A stretch of 64,000 nucleotides of DNA from Candidozyma auris. Its lineage: Eukaryota > Ascomycota > Pichiomycetes > Serinales > Metschnikowiaceae. The position numbers and the translations under genes are program-made. Each line of letters begins with the position of its first letter. Position 1 is the first letter of the stretch. The notes under the pieces were generated by a model. It saw nothing but the letters and a program-made list of their open reading frames with translations, did not search any database and was not told where the DNA came from. Positions 8,069-17,816 of the stretch are shown piece by piece. Where the stretch lies: the NCBI RefSeq assembly GCF_003013715.1, contig NC_072813.1, positions 682,001 through 746,000 of the forward strand, in the 5' to 3' direction.

Positions 8069-10789
8069 TTATTTCTCTGCTTTAGTGGACTTGAAGACTT
8101 CATCCATACGTAGGTCAGATACAGTTCCAAAAATGTCGACAGGATTAATATCTTGATTGCCCTGAATGATCTTTTGGAGCTCTGGCGTATTGGCCCAGGT
8201 TTTGAAGTACTTATTCTTCTTGAGAGACTCTTCGTCGGAAGGAATCTCTGGCAATGTGTCTCCCATGATGGCTGGACTTGTAGATACGCCAACTCGAACA
8301 GGTGACTTTGGCTGTGGGCCTCTATTAGCACTCCTTACAGGTGTTGTATCCTGTTTCGACTTATCCTGCCTTGCACGATCTCTTACGAAGCGGCCACGAG
8401 CGGCATCAGGAAGAGGTTGAGCGTTGCCAACAGCCTTTCTTCGGGTGATAGTTGCAGCTTCCGATACGACGGGTTTCTTGGCTTTCTTTAGATATCTTTC
8501 ATTTTTAGGTGGCAGCGACTCTCGCTTGATTCCATGGGCATCTCTCTTTGGAGGGCTGGGAGGACGCCTTTCAAAGCCAGATGTGGTTCCTGTCTCTGCA
8601 GTTGAAGGCTGAAGCGAAGCCTTGTTAGCCTCAAACTCATTCATCCTAAGTCTCCTCTCTTTAAGTTCAAGCCTTTCCTTCTCTGCATCGGTATCTAAGA
8701 ATCGCTTAATTGGAGATGGATTCTTTATCTTTGTCTTGACGGGATTAAACTTAGGTGGGTTCTGAGGATTAAGTGTCGTCGTCAAAAACTTGTTCTGTGA
8801 ACGTTTTTCCTTACTTACTTTTTGCTTAGCTGCACTGGAGTCAGTGGTAGCTCTTGCATGAGAATTCTTCTCGTCGCCAGGAGTGGATGCCGAAGTGGAA
8901 GTCGCAACTGAGTACCTCCCGCTCACTCCTGTCATGCGTTCGTCTCTCGTGCCATATCGCGTTGGAGACCTCGAGCTTGGGGCGCTTGATAGTTGTGGTA
9001 CTTTCTCTGGTGACGTAGTTTTCTGTCTCTTCAGTGGTGCAGTTGAATCAAGAGTGGGTGATTTTTGTGGAGACTTGCTATTTCTTTGTAAAGCTTTCAC
9101 CGGAGACCTGCTACGCGATCTAGGTCTTCTCTCACTAGTTGCGAGCCTAGGGGGTCCGTGTTTGGGTGATCCAAAGTCCGTAGTTCTCGAACCCTGGGAA
9201 CTTACGGGCTTGCTTTTTGACCGCATACTGGCGGCATACAATGGGGAGCTGTTCTTTGTGGGTGAAGCGGATGATATTAGCGAATTGGGTCTATTGCTGA
9301 TAGTCGCAGACCGTGAAAGCGTATCCTTACCGTCTGGAATGTCAGACACTGCGGTAGAAAGCTCTTGTTGTTGTAGATCATGGGCTTTAGATAAATTGCC
9401 AACTGTAGTCGAGCGTCCAGAATGGCTAGGTTTGGAATGCTGTGGTATCTTTGAAACCAGGGATGAATTTGACTCCAAGTTTGCTTGCCTCAACGCTTTA
9501 TTGATGCCAGAGTTTGCTGAAAGCTTGTTTTCTGACTCTTCTAGTTTCACTTTGATGGAATGTCGCTTATTTGACAGATACGAGATGGGCTCTCTTGATG
9601 GGAGGGAAACAAATACTGATGTGCGTTTGGATAAGCGAGTGCTCCTCGATGCAGATTGTGTTGAAGGGTTGTTGTAGGGTATTTGCAGTTCGCCAGATCT
9701 TTCATCGCTTTCCTTCTTTATGCGCTGCCCTTCTATGACACTCAGACGCCCGGGAAAGCTTACCTGGTCTCCTTTTGCCAGCCCAGGTGTCATATGGGGA
9801 GCAGTATGGTCAGAATTACCCATCGAAACTTTTCCAGCAAAGCTCTTGCGAATTGCACTACTGATAGCCTGAAAAGATGTATCGCTAACTTCAGAATCCG
9901 AATCCTCCATCTTGATGGGGACGTTGTTTGGGTGTTCTTTTATATTAACTCGTTTGACACTAGGATCTGGAGGAGATTTTTGGCCGTGGGCATCATCATT
10001 GGGCGGATTTTCCTCCTGTTCATTTTCTTGTTCTTGATACTGCTTTGAAGGTAGTATAGTATCACGTTGACGGTCTTTGTAAGGCACGTTTTGATTCCTA
10101 TCTTCAAACCGCTCCTCTGTCTGCTTGTTCTCATTTTGGTCTCTCATCTGCGCTAGTGGCACCTTCATACTTGGAGAGTCTGGGAGTAACACGGGTTGGG
10201 GACCTAGAGACTTCGGCGGTTCGGCATTTGCGACGTTCTGTTGAAGTCTCTCGGGAGAATCTAGAGGTGAAACGGCTTCCTCTTGTGCCTCAGTCTTCAC
10301 AACAGGTTGTATTCTTATTTCTTCCTCGAGACCATCATTGGAATCTATCTCGTGACTCTCATTTTGTAATACCGTGCCTAGAGATTCTTTGGCCACTTCT
10401 GACCTAACAGCGTCTGCAAGAGCCAAGGTCTCACCATATCTTTCATGTTTCACGCGTCTGGCCTCAGGAGTAGCGGACCCGCCGCTGCTCCAAGGACGTG
10501 ACGAGTCATCGATACTCGACTCCATCTGCATAGATTTATCGAGGTCCACAGAATGCAAGTGGTCCACGAGCAGAAAAACCTTTTCTTTATCGCCCTCATT
10601 TATGAGATCAATAAGCATATTCGCGTCTGAAGCTAATGGAGCGATTTGTTGTTCGAAGCCAACCACGCCCTCATGTGTTCTCTGGACTCCATGATACAAC
10701 TCCAAAGCATTGAAGCGAGCCGTTCCAGGAAATAGCGCAGGCTTGCGTTTTCTGCGAGCGGCCTCGGTGGCCCAAAGACATGAGCTCAT
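8069..10789 (-). CDS. SLI15: Inner centromere protein SLI15 (INCENP), chromosomal passenger complex
   Basis: This is a 906-residue, mostly disordered, Ser/Lys/Pro-rich basic protein. It ends in an INCENP IN-box: IPSDEES at about 849-855, then YFKTWANTPELQKIIQGNQ, then INPVDIFG. The IN-box binds and activates the Aurora kinase Ipl1. The N-terminal stretch ARFNALELYHGVQ is compatible with the Bir1/Survivin-Borealin-binding region. SLI15 scaffolds the passenger complex that corrects kinetochore-microtubule attachment. The middle region has many SP/TP sites, which are potential Cdk1 targets. It is longer than S. cerevisiae Sli15 (698), with the extra length in the disordered centre. The call rests mainly on the C-terminal IN-box. 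Confidence 0.9.
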   Translation of the reverse strand: MSSCLWATEAARRKRKPALFPGTARFNALELYHGVQRTHEGVVGFEQQIAPLASDANMLIDLINEGDKEKVFLLVDHLHSVDLDKSMQMESSIDDSSRPWSSGGSATPEARRVKHERYGETLALADAVRSEVAKESLGTVLQNESHEIDSNDGLEEEIRIQPVVKTEAQEEAVSPLDSPERLQQNVANAEPPKSLGPQPVLLPDSPSMKVPLAQMRDQNENKQTEERFEDRNQNVPYKDRQRDTILPSKQYQEQENEQEENPPNDDAHGQKSPPDPSVKRVNIKEHPNNVPIKMEDSDSEVSDTSFQAISSAIRKSFAGKVSMGNSDHTAPHMTPGLAKGDQVSFPGRLSVIEGQRIKKESDERSGELQIPYNNPSTQSASRSTRLSKRTSVFVSLPSREPISYLSNKRHSIKVKLEESENKLSANSGINKALRQANLESNSSLVSKIPQHSKPSHSGRSTTVGNLSKAHDLQQQELSTAVSDIPDGKDTLSRSATISNRPNSLISSASPTKNSSPLYAASMRSKSKPVSSQGSRTTDFGSPKHGPPRLATSERRPRSRSRSPVKALQRNSKSPQKSPTLDSTAPLKRQKTTSPEKVPQLSSAPSSRSPTRYGTRDERMTGVSGRYSVATSTSASTPGDEKNSHARATTDSSAAKQKVSKEKRSQNKFLTTTLNPQNPPKFNPVKTKIKNPSPIKRFLDTDAEKERLELKERRLRMNEFEANKASLQPSTAETGTTSGFERRPPSPPKRDAHGIKRESLPPKNERYLKKAKKPVVSEAATITRRKAVGNAQPLPDAARGRFVRDRARQDKSKQDTTPVRSANRGPQPKSPVRVGVSTSPAIMGDTLPEIPSDEESLKKNKYFKTWANTPELQKIIQGNQDINPVDIFGTVSDLRMDEVFKSTKAEK

Positions 10790-12465
10790 GAATTGTGGTT
10801 CTTCTGGGCCAACGTGAGCTATCTTGCTGGTAATAAGCAGATGTTAAGATCGCGTACTCTGCGAGCGAGAGAGTTGCATAGTGTGTGCGAGCTGGGGTTG
10901 GAGGGGGATAAAAGTAAGGGAAGGAATTTAAAATGAAATAGAATTTACTTTGGGATAATTTTTGAGTAGTGGTATCAGAATTGGCATCAAACAGATTCCA
11001 TCTATTTACTTTTTAGCACTTTCAAAGTTTAATCTTCGCAGTCAGTAAGGATTTGTTGAATGGTTGCGAAAATCAGCAAAACCTCGTAACCAATTCACAA
11101 ATACCTCTCGGTATTATTACCCGCGATAATAAATGCTATCACGAGGATATCGAGTTTATTGTGAAATCTACCTTATGATGTTTCTATAGATCGCGATGGA
11201 GCCATGTCGAAGGGCAAACCTATCGAAACAGGGTACACGCTAACTTAAGGATACGACCACGACTTTTATTTTCATAACAAAGCTTTCGATGCCAAAAGTC
11301 TCCCTCAAAGTCACTGAGCATTGAGCAATGTAATCCCACTTCTTAACCTGCAATGTTTTCATGTAGCCACGCATTAATTAAAGTGTCGCACCACCCTTAG
11401 TACACTCACAGTGGGGTAGGCATCACTTCACCAGTCCCCTTAGGATGGCCTCGATTATGTATGCTTTCTTTTCTTCACCATCTTCACAAAAATAAAGCTC
11501 ACATACTTTAAGCACTTAACTACGCTAGCCTGATTTCCAAACTCTTCCATTCTCTCGAATCTTACTGATTTCTCGGCGACCAGATAATAAATCGCCGTTG
11601 CAGTGTCTCAGAAATGGTTGCAAAAAGCCGTTTCTTATACAATGCGCGCAGTACATAAGCAAATTGGGCGTTTTCAGCAGAACGTGCCGTCGTCTCGTAA
11701 AGCGGCCAATTCTTTTCACAAGCACAAAATGAACTACCAAAATCTATCATCAGCTTCTTTATAATCCCCTTCATGCAAGATAGTGGTGATGTTTGCCGTA
11801 TGGCCACTACGTTATCCTTCTCGTGAAATCTATCACAGATCATTCCTTTTTGCTTTTAGATTCGTATCTTGGCCTGCACCGCAATGCACTGAAGATTCAC
11901 CCAAGCCGAACCCAACACCAACTCCAATGGCACTTAAGAAAGCAATTCCTTTAGTAAACATATTTACTCTCTCAACTGAAGGGGGTTTCAATACTACAAA
12001 AATTGACGATTCACGGCCTGAAGGTATTCACTAGTCTCTCGACAATTGCTGCCGCCCTCTTATGTCTCAGTCCAGTATCGTCAAATGCCTGCGCTAATAC
12101 ATACGGAAAATTCCAGAATAGGCATGCCTCACCCGCCTGACCCCTCAGACTCCTTCAACTTTTCAAATTTCTTTCTCCCTTGATCTAACACAACATTTCT
12201 CTCATTTTGCTTGCCGACCCCTTCAGGTCTCTTCACTTGCTGTTTTACATTGCATTTTGCTAGTGCACCAATTTGACACATTCCTGCGTACCGTAACTTC
12301 TACGTTCCCCATCACTATCAGGGTTTGAACCAGCAAGCAAAACAAAGACCCTATCGCATATTTGGCCCGAACTTCCACGTCGTTGACTTATTCACTTCGT
12401 TTAGTCCTGACTCCGTTTGCCTGTTTCGCTTGCTCTGACTCGTTCATTATTGTCAACGGCTCCTG
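10790..12465. promoter_or_regulatory. Divergent promoter region, SLI15 / Bul1-like gene B
   Basis: This 1.68-kb interval carries two plus-strand copies of the recurrent motif, ATGGTTGCGAA at 11060-11070 and ATGGTTGCAAA at 11614-11624. The last 300 bp before 12466 are pyrimidine-rich, as in a long 5' leader. A 42-codon minus-strand ORF at 11833-11961 is listed separately. Other frames here begin at non-ATG codons or look random. Confidence 0.55.
11833..11961 (-). CDS. Possible 42-residue membrane microprotein (unproven)
   Basis: On the minus strand an ATG at 11959-11961 opens a 42-codon frame ending in TGA. Residues 6-21 form a hydrophobic stretch with a regular glycine pattern (AIGVGVGFGLG). 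It is followed by a Ser/His/Cys-containing turn and a charged, basic tail (TNLKAKRND). The same frame is open upstream back to about 12031, with no other ATG. The glycine-zipper composition recalls the second membrane segment of Mic10-type cristae proteins, but the PVWLG...GY/E signature of Mic10 is absent, so I do not assign it. It lies in the region upstream of the Bul1-like gene, on the opposite strand. It could be a real microprotein, one exon of a spliced gene, or chance. Confidence 0.3.
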   Translation of the reverse strand: MFTKGIAFLSAIGVGVGFGLGESSVHCGAGQDTNLKAKRNDL

Positions 12466-14703
12466 ATGGGCCTCTTCTCGAAATCATCGAAACTGAGCTC
12501 TCCAGTCCCAACGCCAGGCTCCAGCTCGTCTGCCCGAAATGCGTCTATGAGGTCTTCGACATCGTCTTCTTCAGAGGAGTTTAGGGACCCACGTGCTGGT
12601 CCTCAACCCTTGTTGTCGCCTGCTTATGAGGACGTGCCCATGTGGAACATTCTCCCATCGTATCAACTCTACGAGTCGACGTTTTCCAAATCCATTGAGC
12701 CGTCGCAGGAAGATTTACGCCATGAGCCCCCCATGTACGAAGTTGCATCGGGACCGTCTCTGGGCGAGGAAGGTGCCTCTGACGGTGATTACTTTTCGCA
12801 GGCCCCTGATAGAGGCACTTTCACTAGATGGGAAAACAGTGTGTTGGGTAACACCCACAATCTCAAAAAGCTACTGAGTATCTCGCCTCTGTGGGCGGAA
12901 ACGTTAAAAATTGACATCAAACTCACGTCCAAGCCGTGCCAAATAGGCATTGCTCCTGACATCATCGACGCGAGCAAGCTCGAATTCTCGCAGGGTGACT
13001 CGATCCATGGTTTTGTTACAATCCACAACATCTCCAAAGTAGAGTTCTCCTATGATATGTTCTCTGTGCTTTTTGAGGGCCGCGTTTCCGTCAACGGGGA
13101 AGATCCTAATAAACCTGCCATCTTCTACAAATTTCTCAACATGCTTGACTACAAGGCCTCGTGGACGCCTGCATTCTTCATGGGCTCTTCTACGGATGGT
13201 GTGGAAATTGATCCTTATGACGGCTGCAATATGATGCTTCTGAACGACAAGAAGTTCTTGCCTGGCGTCGTTTACAAAAAATTCTTTGACTTCACCATCC
13301 CTGAGAAACTTCTCGAAGTAGCCTGCGAGCCTCATGACCTCCCTTGCCACTGCGAGCTCCTTCCTTCCATTGGATTGGATAAGGAGCAATTTTTGCAAAG
13401 CTTGCGTAAGCTTCGTGAGAAGTCAGGCACGTCTTCTAAACAGCACAAGCCCTCGTTTTCTATTGGTGGCTCTCCTGAGCTGCCTATACAACCCAAAAAG
13501 CAAGGGCCAACCTCGCTTGGAAGAAAACCAACTCCAAAGAACTTGCGTGTCAAAGATTTCTCTTTTCCGGACACTTCCGTGAGTTACTGCGTGGAAGCTA
13601 GAATCTTCGGCAGGCTCTCATTGTATGACAAGGAAGCTACGAAGGACAAAGATGAGTTCATCATTTTGAAGGACTCGAATTACCCAGTGAGAATCATTCC
13701 AAGAAACTCAGGAATCAGGACTGCGGAACACGAACGAGGAGCTCAGCAGTACTATGACCAGTTTTACAAGGAAGTGAAGTCTAGTATCGAGATTGGAAGA
13801 TCTTTAGATAACAAGTCAGATGGACCAAACAGAAGGCCATCTGTTCTCAAGAATAAGCAGCTTTACAATAGAGAGAGTTTTGAGGATGTTACTGCAAGAG
13901 CACAAGATCAACTGGTGTATGAGGTATTTTTGCCCTTTAAAAAGAAGTCTCTCACGCAGCCAGCCAAAGTTATAGGCATGCTTTGCGCCAAGACGCCAAA
14001 AGATGAGTACGTCGTCAGATATCAGCCACCTTATACTTACCAGCCATACTCGCCGCGTAGCTTGAAGTTGGGGAGAAGTTTCACGGTTCCTCTTGATTTA
14101 TCATTTCAATTCGTCGAGAGTAGCGGAGCTAATGCAAGGACACACAACCCACCGGATATCAGAAGTATCAATGTTGAAATTGTCTTGTGTACTTATCGAT
14201 CACGCAAATATCCTATTCCGGTGGAGTTTACCAAGAACATGCAATTTCAAAATAAACCGGCGAGTGACTCTCTTGAAAAGTACGTCGTGCAACCTTTCTC
14301 AGTATTCTTATCAGAATTGGCAGATTTGACCACGCGGCACAGCATCGATGCGCTCAATCTCGATAACCAGGCAATCATGGACATAAAGTGTCTTGCCAAA
14401 CTTCTGGTGAAGTATAACACTATCAAAGTGGACAATGTAAAGAGCGATGTTCAAAGCTCATGGAAGAAGGCTGATGACAAGGGGATGAAGTTCACAAAAA
14501 AGATTGGGGTATCCGTCAACTTAGACGGCCTCTTCAATAAAGAAGTCAACAAACTGTCGGATGACATTCTGTCTGAAGCAGTGTGCCTAGTCCCCACTTT
14601 TCAAGGGTGCATCATGGGCAGATATTACTATGTCAACCTTCAGGTGAAGCTCTCAAACAACGACAGTCTCACGGTGAAGGTACCGTTGAGAATCCAGGCG
14701 TAG
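12466..14703 (+). CDS. Bul1/Bul2-like arrestin-related ubiquitin ligase adaptor, paralog B
   Basis: This 745-residue protein is of the same family as the product of 4460-6727. A Ser-rich N-terminus (1-40) precedes NILPSY (61-66) and PPMY (88-91), the PPxY motif for Rsp5 binding. The arrestin-like region contains QGDSIHGFVTIHNIS and FYKFLNMLDYKASW, which align closely with paralog A. The C-terminus (AVCLVPTFQGCIMGRYYYVNLQVKL) matches the Bul1 C-terminal domain. Relative to paralog A it has a longer Ser-rich head and a different linker (about residues 310-360). The two copies have diverged well beyond a recent duplication. Its expected role is Rsp5 adaptor for permease down-regulation, probably with partly distinct cargo. 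Confidence 0.88.
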   Translation: MGLFSKSSKLSSPVPTPGSSSSARNASMRSSTSSSSEEFRDPRAGPQPLLSPAYEDVPMWNILPSYQLYESTFSKSIEPSQEDLRHEPPMYEVASGPSLGEEGASDGDYFSQAPDRGTFTRWENSVLGNTHNLKKLLSISPLWAETLKIDIKLTSKPCQIGIAPDIIDASKLEFSQGDSIHGFVTIHNISKVEFSYDMFSVLFEGRVSVNGEDPNKPAIFYKFLNMLDYKASWTPAFFMGSSTDGVEIDPYDGCNMMLLNDKKFLPGVVYKKFFDFTIPEKLLEVACEPHDLPCHCELLPSIGLDKEQFLQSLRKLREKSGTSSKQHKPSFSIGGSPELPIQPKKQGPTSLGRKPTPKNLRVKDFSFPDTSVSYCVEARIFGRLSLYDKEATKDKDEFIILKDSNYPVRIIPRNSGIRTAEHERGAQQYYDQFYKEVKSSIEIGRSLDNKSDGPNRRPSVLKNKQLYNRESFEDVTARAQDQLVYEVFLPFKKKSLTQPAKVIGMLCAKTPKDEYVVRYQPPYTYQPYSPRSLKLGRSFTVPLDLSFQFVESSGANARTHNPPDIRSINVEIVLCTYRSRKYPIPVEFTKNMQFQNKPASDSLEKYVVQPFSVFLSELADLTTRHSIDALNLDNQAIMDIKCLAKLLVKYNTIKVDNVKSDVQSSWKKADDKGMKFTKKIGVSVNLDGLFNKEVNKLSDDILSEAVCLVPTFQGCIMGRYYYVNLQVKLSNNDSLTVKVPLRIQA

Positions 14704-15005
14704 GTTTAATGACTATTTATACGAGACCACGATAACGATACCTTATAGAATTGATTATTCACGATAAGTATGTTGTAGTGCGCAATAGCCGACCGAGTAC
14801 TCCAAATTGACCAAAGTTCAACATGTTCTTACTGAAAATATCTCATAAGAAATCTGATTTGATCATTTTACATTGTACGACATCACAGCTCGCTTGGTTA
14901 GTTTTCCTCATCTAAATCACTGATAAGATACGCCTGCACCGATAGGGACTCACTTTGACCCTACATAAACTACAACTACTCTACAAATTTAACGACGGTC
15001 CGAAA
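14704..15005. other. Intergenic: Bul1-like gene B to PQ-loop gene
   Basis: This 302-bp spacer holds the 3' end of the Bul1-like gene and the promoter of the next gene. An in-frame TTG at 14955 extends the PQ-loop frame but is not a plausible start in yeast. Nothing else is visible. Confidence 0.6.
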
Positions 15006-15863
15006 ATGGACAGTACTTTCCGCCAGAAACAAGAAGACTTTTGCAAAACGTACGACAATGCCTCAGTGGTAAATTTCATCTTTTCGCTTCTCATCACAGG
15101 GGGGATCTTTGTCTCCTACTTGCCACAGTACTTTCGTATCTATAAGAAGCAGACGTCCGAGGGACTTTCGGTGAGCTTTTTGCTTTTGGGTTCATGCCTG
15201 TCGATATTCACTTTTACAAACATTATTATGATCTCGTCGAGAGCAAGGTACTGCTGCCGTATTGGCGCCTTGACATTGTTCAATTGCATCAACTCGCAGC
15301 TCAATCTTATTCAAATTGGACTCCAATGTACTTGCGCCATTATGATATTGGTGCTTGTGATTGTGTTTACTAGAGGTTCTTTGAAACAGGACAGAGAAGA
15401 GTATAAAAGAATCATCCACGTGGGTAGACTCGTGTTGATTCATGGTGTTGCTCTGGTAATCCAAATCATCATTGCCTTCACTACAAACAGGTCGGTGCTA
15501 CTCTCACTAGCACAAATCAACGGTCTTATGTCTACGCTTTTAACGGTCATCAAATATGTGCCCCAAATTGTCACCACTTACAAACTCAAGCACCCTGGCA
15601 CTTTGTCCATTGGCATGATGTGTATCCAGACCCCGGGAGGGTTTATCTTTACAGCCACTCTCTTTTTCACTAAAGGCTCTCACTGGAGCTCCTGGGTGTC
15701 ATATCTCGTTGCCGCTTTGTTACAGGGCACATTACTCCTTCTCTGCATCTACTACGAGTACATCAATAAGATCTCTAGTGAAGAAGAAGAGAGAGCAGTG
15801 GAGAGAATAATTGAGGAGAATAGAGGGCATGAGCAGCCTGAAGAGAATACTCCTTTGGTTTGA
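15006..15863 (+). CDS. PQ-loop repeat membrane protein
   Basis: This is a 285-residue multi-span membrane protein starting at the first ATG (15006-15008). It has two PQ-loop signatures. The first, SYLPQYFRIYKKQTSEGLS, is followed by a helix (FLLLGSCLSIFTFTN). The second is KYVPQIVTTYKLKHPGTLS. About seven hydrophobic helices separate them, and the acidic cytosolic tail (EEEERAVERIIEEN) ends at Val285. PQ-loop proteins include vacuolar cationic amino acid exporters (Ypq1-3), cystinosin and less-studied fungal relatives such as Ydr090c/Ilt1. The early Lys-rich loop and overall layout look closer to the last group, so no transport substrate is assigned. The stop is followed by 472 bp before TUF1. 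Confidence 0.8.
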   Translation: MDSTFRQKQEDFCKTYDNASVVNFIFSLLITGGIFVSYLPQYFRIYKKQTSEGLSVSFLLLGSCLSIFTFTNIIMISSRARYCCRIGALTLFNCINSQLNLIQIGLQCTCAIMILVLVIVFTRGSLKQDREEYKRIIHVGRLVLIHGVALVIQIIIAFTTNRSVLLSLAQINGLMSTLLTVIKYVPQIVTTYKLKHPGTLSIGMMCIQTPGGFIFTATLFFTKGSHWSSWVSYLVAALLQGTLLLLCIYYEYINKISSEEEERAVERIIEENRGHEQPEENTPLV

Positions 15864-16335
15864 GCCTTTGGTCAGAGATACTTTTCAGGGTAATGTCGGA
15901 CGTACTTTCCAGAGAGCGGGCTCTCGATTTGAAAATTGCCTTTCACAGGTTGGGAATTGCAAGTCCAAAAGATCAAGGAATTAAAGGACATAATGAGAAA
16001 AAAAAAAGAATCAAAAATATAATAAAAATCACTCTATCTATTCTTTTTTCGAACTCCGGGAGTGCATCCTCTGGCCCTTTTCAAATGAGCCTAGTTCCAC
16101 AATATGAACCCATTCTTCACCAGCTTACCACAATTTTTTGACATTGAAGCAATTTCCTTGGTGTGTGATTTTCGGGTTCCTAAAAACGAGACACGAAGAT
16201 AATCATTGCCTGATAATTTCTTTCCACTGCGTAAGGCTCGCTAAGTTCGGAGGTCGTGATGTTCACAAAAAAAAGTTCCATGTCGCGCACAACTACCTTT
16301 GAAAATTTTTACTTGTAAAAACTACCGTACTAGCA
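15864..16335. other. Intergenic: PQ-loop gene to TUF1
   Basis: This 472-bp spacer is AT-rich with A-runs near 16000. It holds the 3' UTR of the upstream gene and the TUF1 promoter. I see no RNA gene or repeat. Confidence 0.6.
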
Positions 16336-17628
16336 ATGATTAGAACTGCTGTTGGATCCCTCCGTGTCAGCACTTTGCGTCTCGGTGCTAGCCTTGTGGC
16401 TAAGTCCCGCCCAGCTATCAGAAGCTATGCAGCTTTCGATCGTTCCAAGCCCCACGTCAACATTGGTACCATTGGCCATGTTGACCACGGTAAGACTACT
16501 TTGACTGCTGCCATCACCAAGGTTTTGTCGGAGAAAGGAGGCGCCAGTTTCTTGGACTACGGCTCGATTGACAGAGCCCCTGAGGAGAGAGCCAGAGGTA
16601 TCACTATTTCCACTGCCCACGTTGAGTACCAGACTGATAAGAGACACTATGCCCACGTCGACTGTCCAGGTCACGCTGATTACATCAAGAACATGATTAC
16701 TGGTGCTGCCCAGATGGATGGTGCTATCATTGTTGTTGCTGCTTCCGACGGTCAGATGCCTCAGACCAGAGAGCACCTTTTGTTGGCAAGACAGGTTGGT
16801 GTTCAGAACTTGGTTGTATTCGTTAACAAGGTCGACACCATTGACGACCCTGAGATGTTGGAATTGGTTGAGATGGAAATGAGAGAATTGTTGACCACTT
16901 ACGGTTTCGACGGTGATGAGACTCCTGTAATCATGGGTTCTGCTTTGTGTGCTTTGGAAGGTAGAGAGCCAGAGATTGGTGAAAAGGCAATCATGAAATT
17001 ATTGGACGCTGTCGACGAGTACATTCCAACCCCACAGCGTGACTTGGAGCAGCCATTCTTGATGCCAGTTGAAGACGTTTTCTCCATTTCTGGTAGAGGT
17101 ACTGTTGTCACTGGTAGAGTTGAAAGAGGTTCCTTGAAGAAGGGTGAGGAAATCGAGATTGTTGGTGACTTTGACAAGACTTTTAAGGCCACTGTCACTG
17201 GTATTGAGATGTTTAAGAAGGAATTAGATGCTGCCATGGCTGGTGACAACGCTGGTATCTTGTTGAGAGGTGTCAAGAGAGACGAAGTGTCTCGTGGTGA
17301 CGTTTTGGCTAAGCCCGGAACTGTTTCCCCACACACCAAGATTTTGGCTTCCTTGTATGTTTTGACCAAGGAAGAAGGTGGTCGTCACAACCCCTTCGGT
17401 GAAAACTACAAGCCTCAATTGTTCCTTAGAACCACCAACGTCACTGGTACCATGAAGTTCCCAGAGGGCGAGGGCGTGGACCACTCCGCTATGGTCAACC
17501 CAGGTGACAACGTTGAAATGGTCATTGAATTGGGTAAGAAGTGCCCCATTGAGTTGAACCAGCGTTTCAACCTTAGAGAGGGTGGTAAGACCGTTGCCAC
17601 TGGGTTGGTGACCAGAATTATTGAGTAA
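16336..17628 (+). CDS. TUF1: Mitochondrial translation elongation factor Tu
   Basis: This 430-residue protein is mitochondrial EF-Tu, which delivers aminoacyl-tRNA to the mitoribosome. Residues 1-35 form an Arg/Ser-rich presequence without acidic residues. The GTPase motifs follow: GHVDHGKT (47-54), DCPGH, and NKVD (near 157), with the RGITI switch I segment. Domains II and III are complete, including the C-terminal [15 protein letters not shown]. Codon use is strongly biased (TTG for Leu, GGT for Gly, AGA for Arg), as expected of a highly expressed gene. The length equals the usual fungal size (about 437). Confidence 0.96.
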   Translation: MIRTAVGSLRVSTLRLGASLVAKSRPAIRSYAAFDRSKPHVNIGTIGHVDHGKTTLTAAITKVLSEKGGASFLDYGSIDRAPEERARGITISTAHVEYQTDKRHYAHVDCPGHADYIKNMITGAAQMDGAIIVVAASDGQMPQTREHLLLARQVGVQNLVVFVNKVDTIDDPEMLELVEMEMRELLTTYGFDGDETPVIMGSALCALEGREPEIGEKAIMKLLDAVDEYIPTPQRDLEQPFLMPVEDVFSISGRGTVVTGRVERGSLKKGEEIEIVGDFDKTFKATVTGIEMFKKELDAAMAGDNAGILLRGVKRDEVSRGDVLAKPGTVSPHTKILASLYVLTKEEGGRHNPFGENYKPQLFLRTTNVTGTMKFPEGEGVDHSAMVNPGDNVEMVIELGKKCPIELNQRFNLREGGKTVATGLVTRIIE

Positions 17629-17816
17629 GGAGCCTGCTTGAAGAATAAGAATTGTAAATAGTGAAAGATTTATATTTTTGATTGAATTTTCCATCGTATC
17701 AACTTCTTCCTCGTACTCGATTACAGTGCGCATCATCGCATACAGATCTAGAAGAAGGTAGACCCATAGCAGTGATAGCGCGTTGACCAAACAAAATAAC
17801 CGTGAAATTGTCCTAA

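Noticed and set aside
12099..12104. GTATGT on the minus strand upstream of the 42-codon ORF, as a possible 5' splice site
   Set aside because: Joining a short ATG exon here to the CAG near 12020 gives the wrong reading phase, and no TACTAAC branch site lies between them.
14955..15005. TTG start extending the PQ-loop protein
   Set aside because: TTG is not a normal start in yeast. The ATG at 15006 is used. The same reasoning moved starts for MOB2, SED5, RIC1, RPL13, RPP1, MDM31, CDC73 and the DUF202-like gene.
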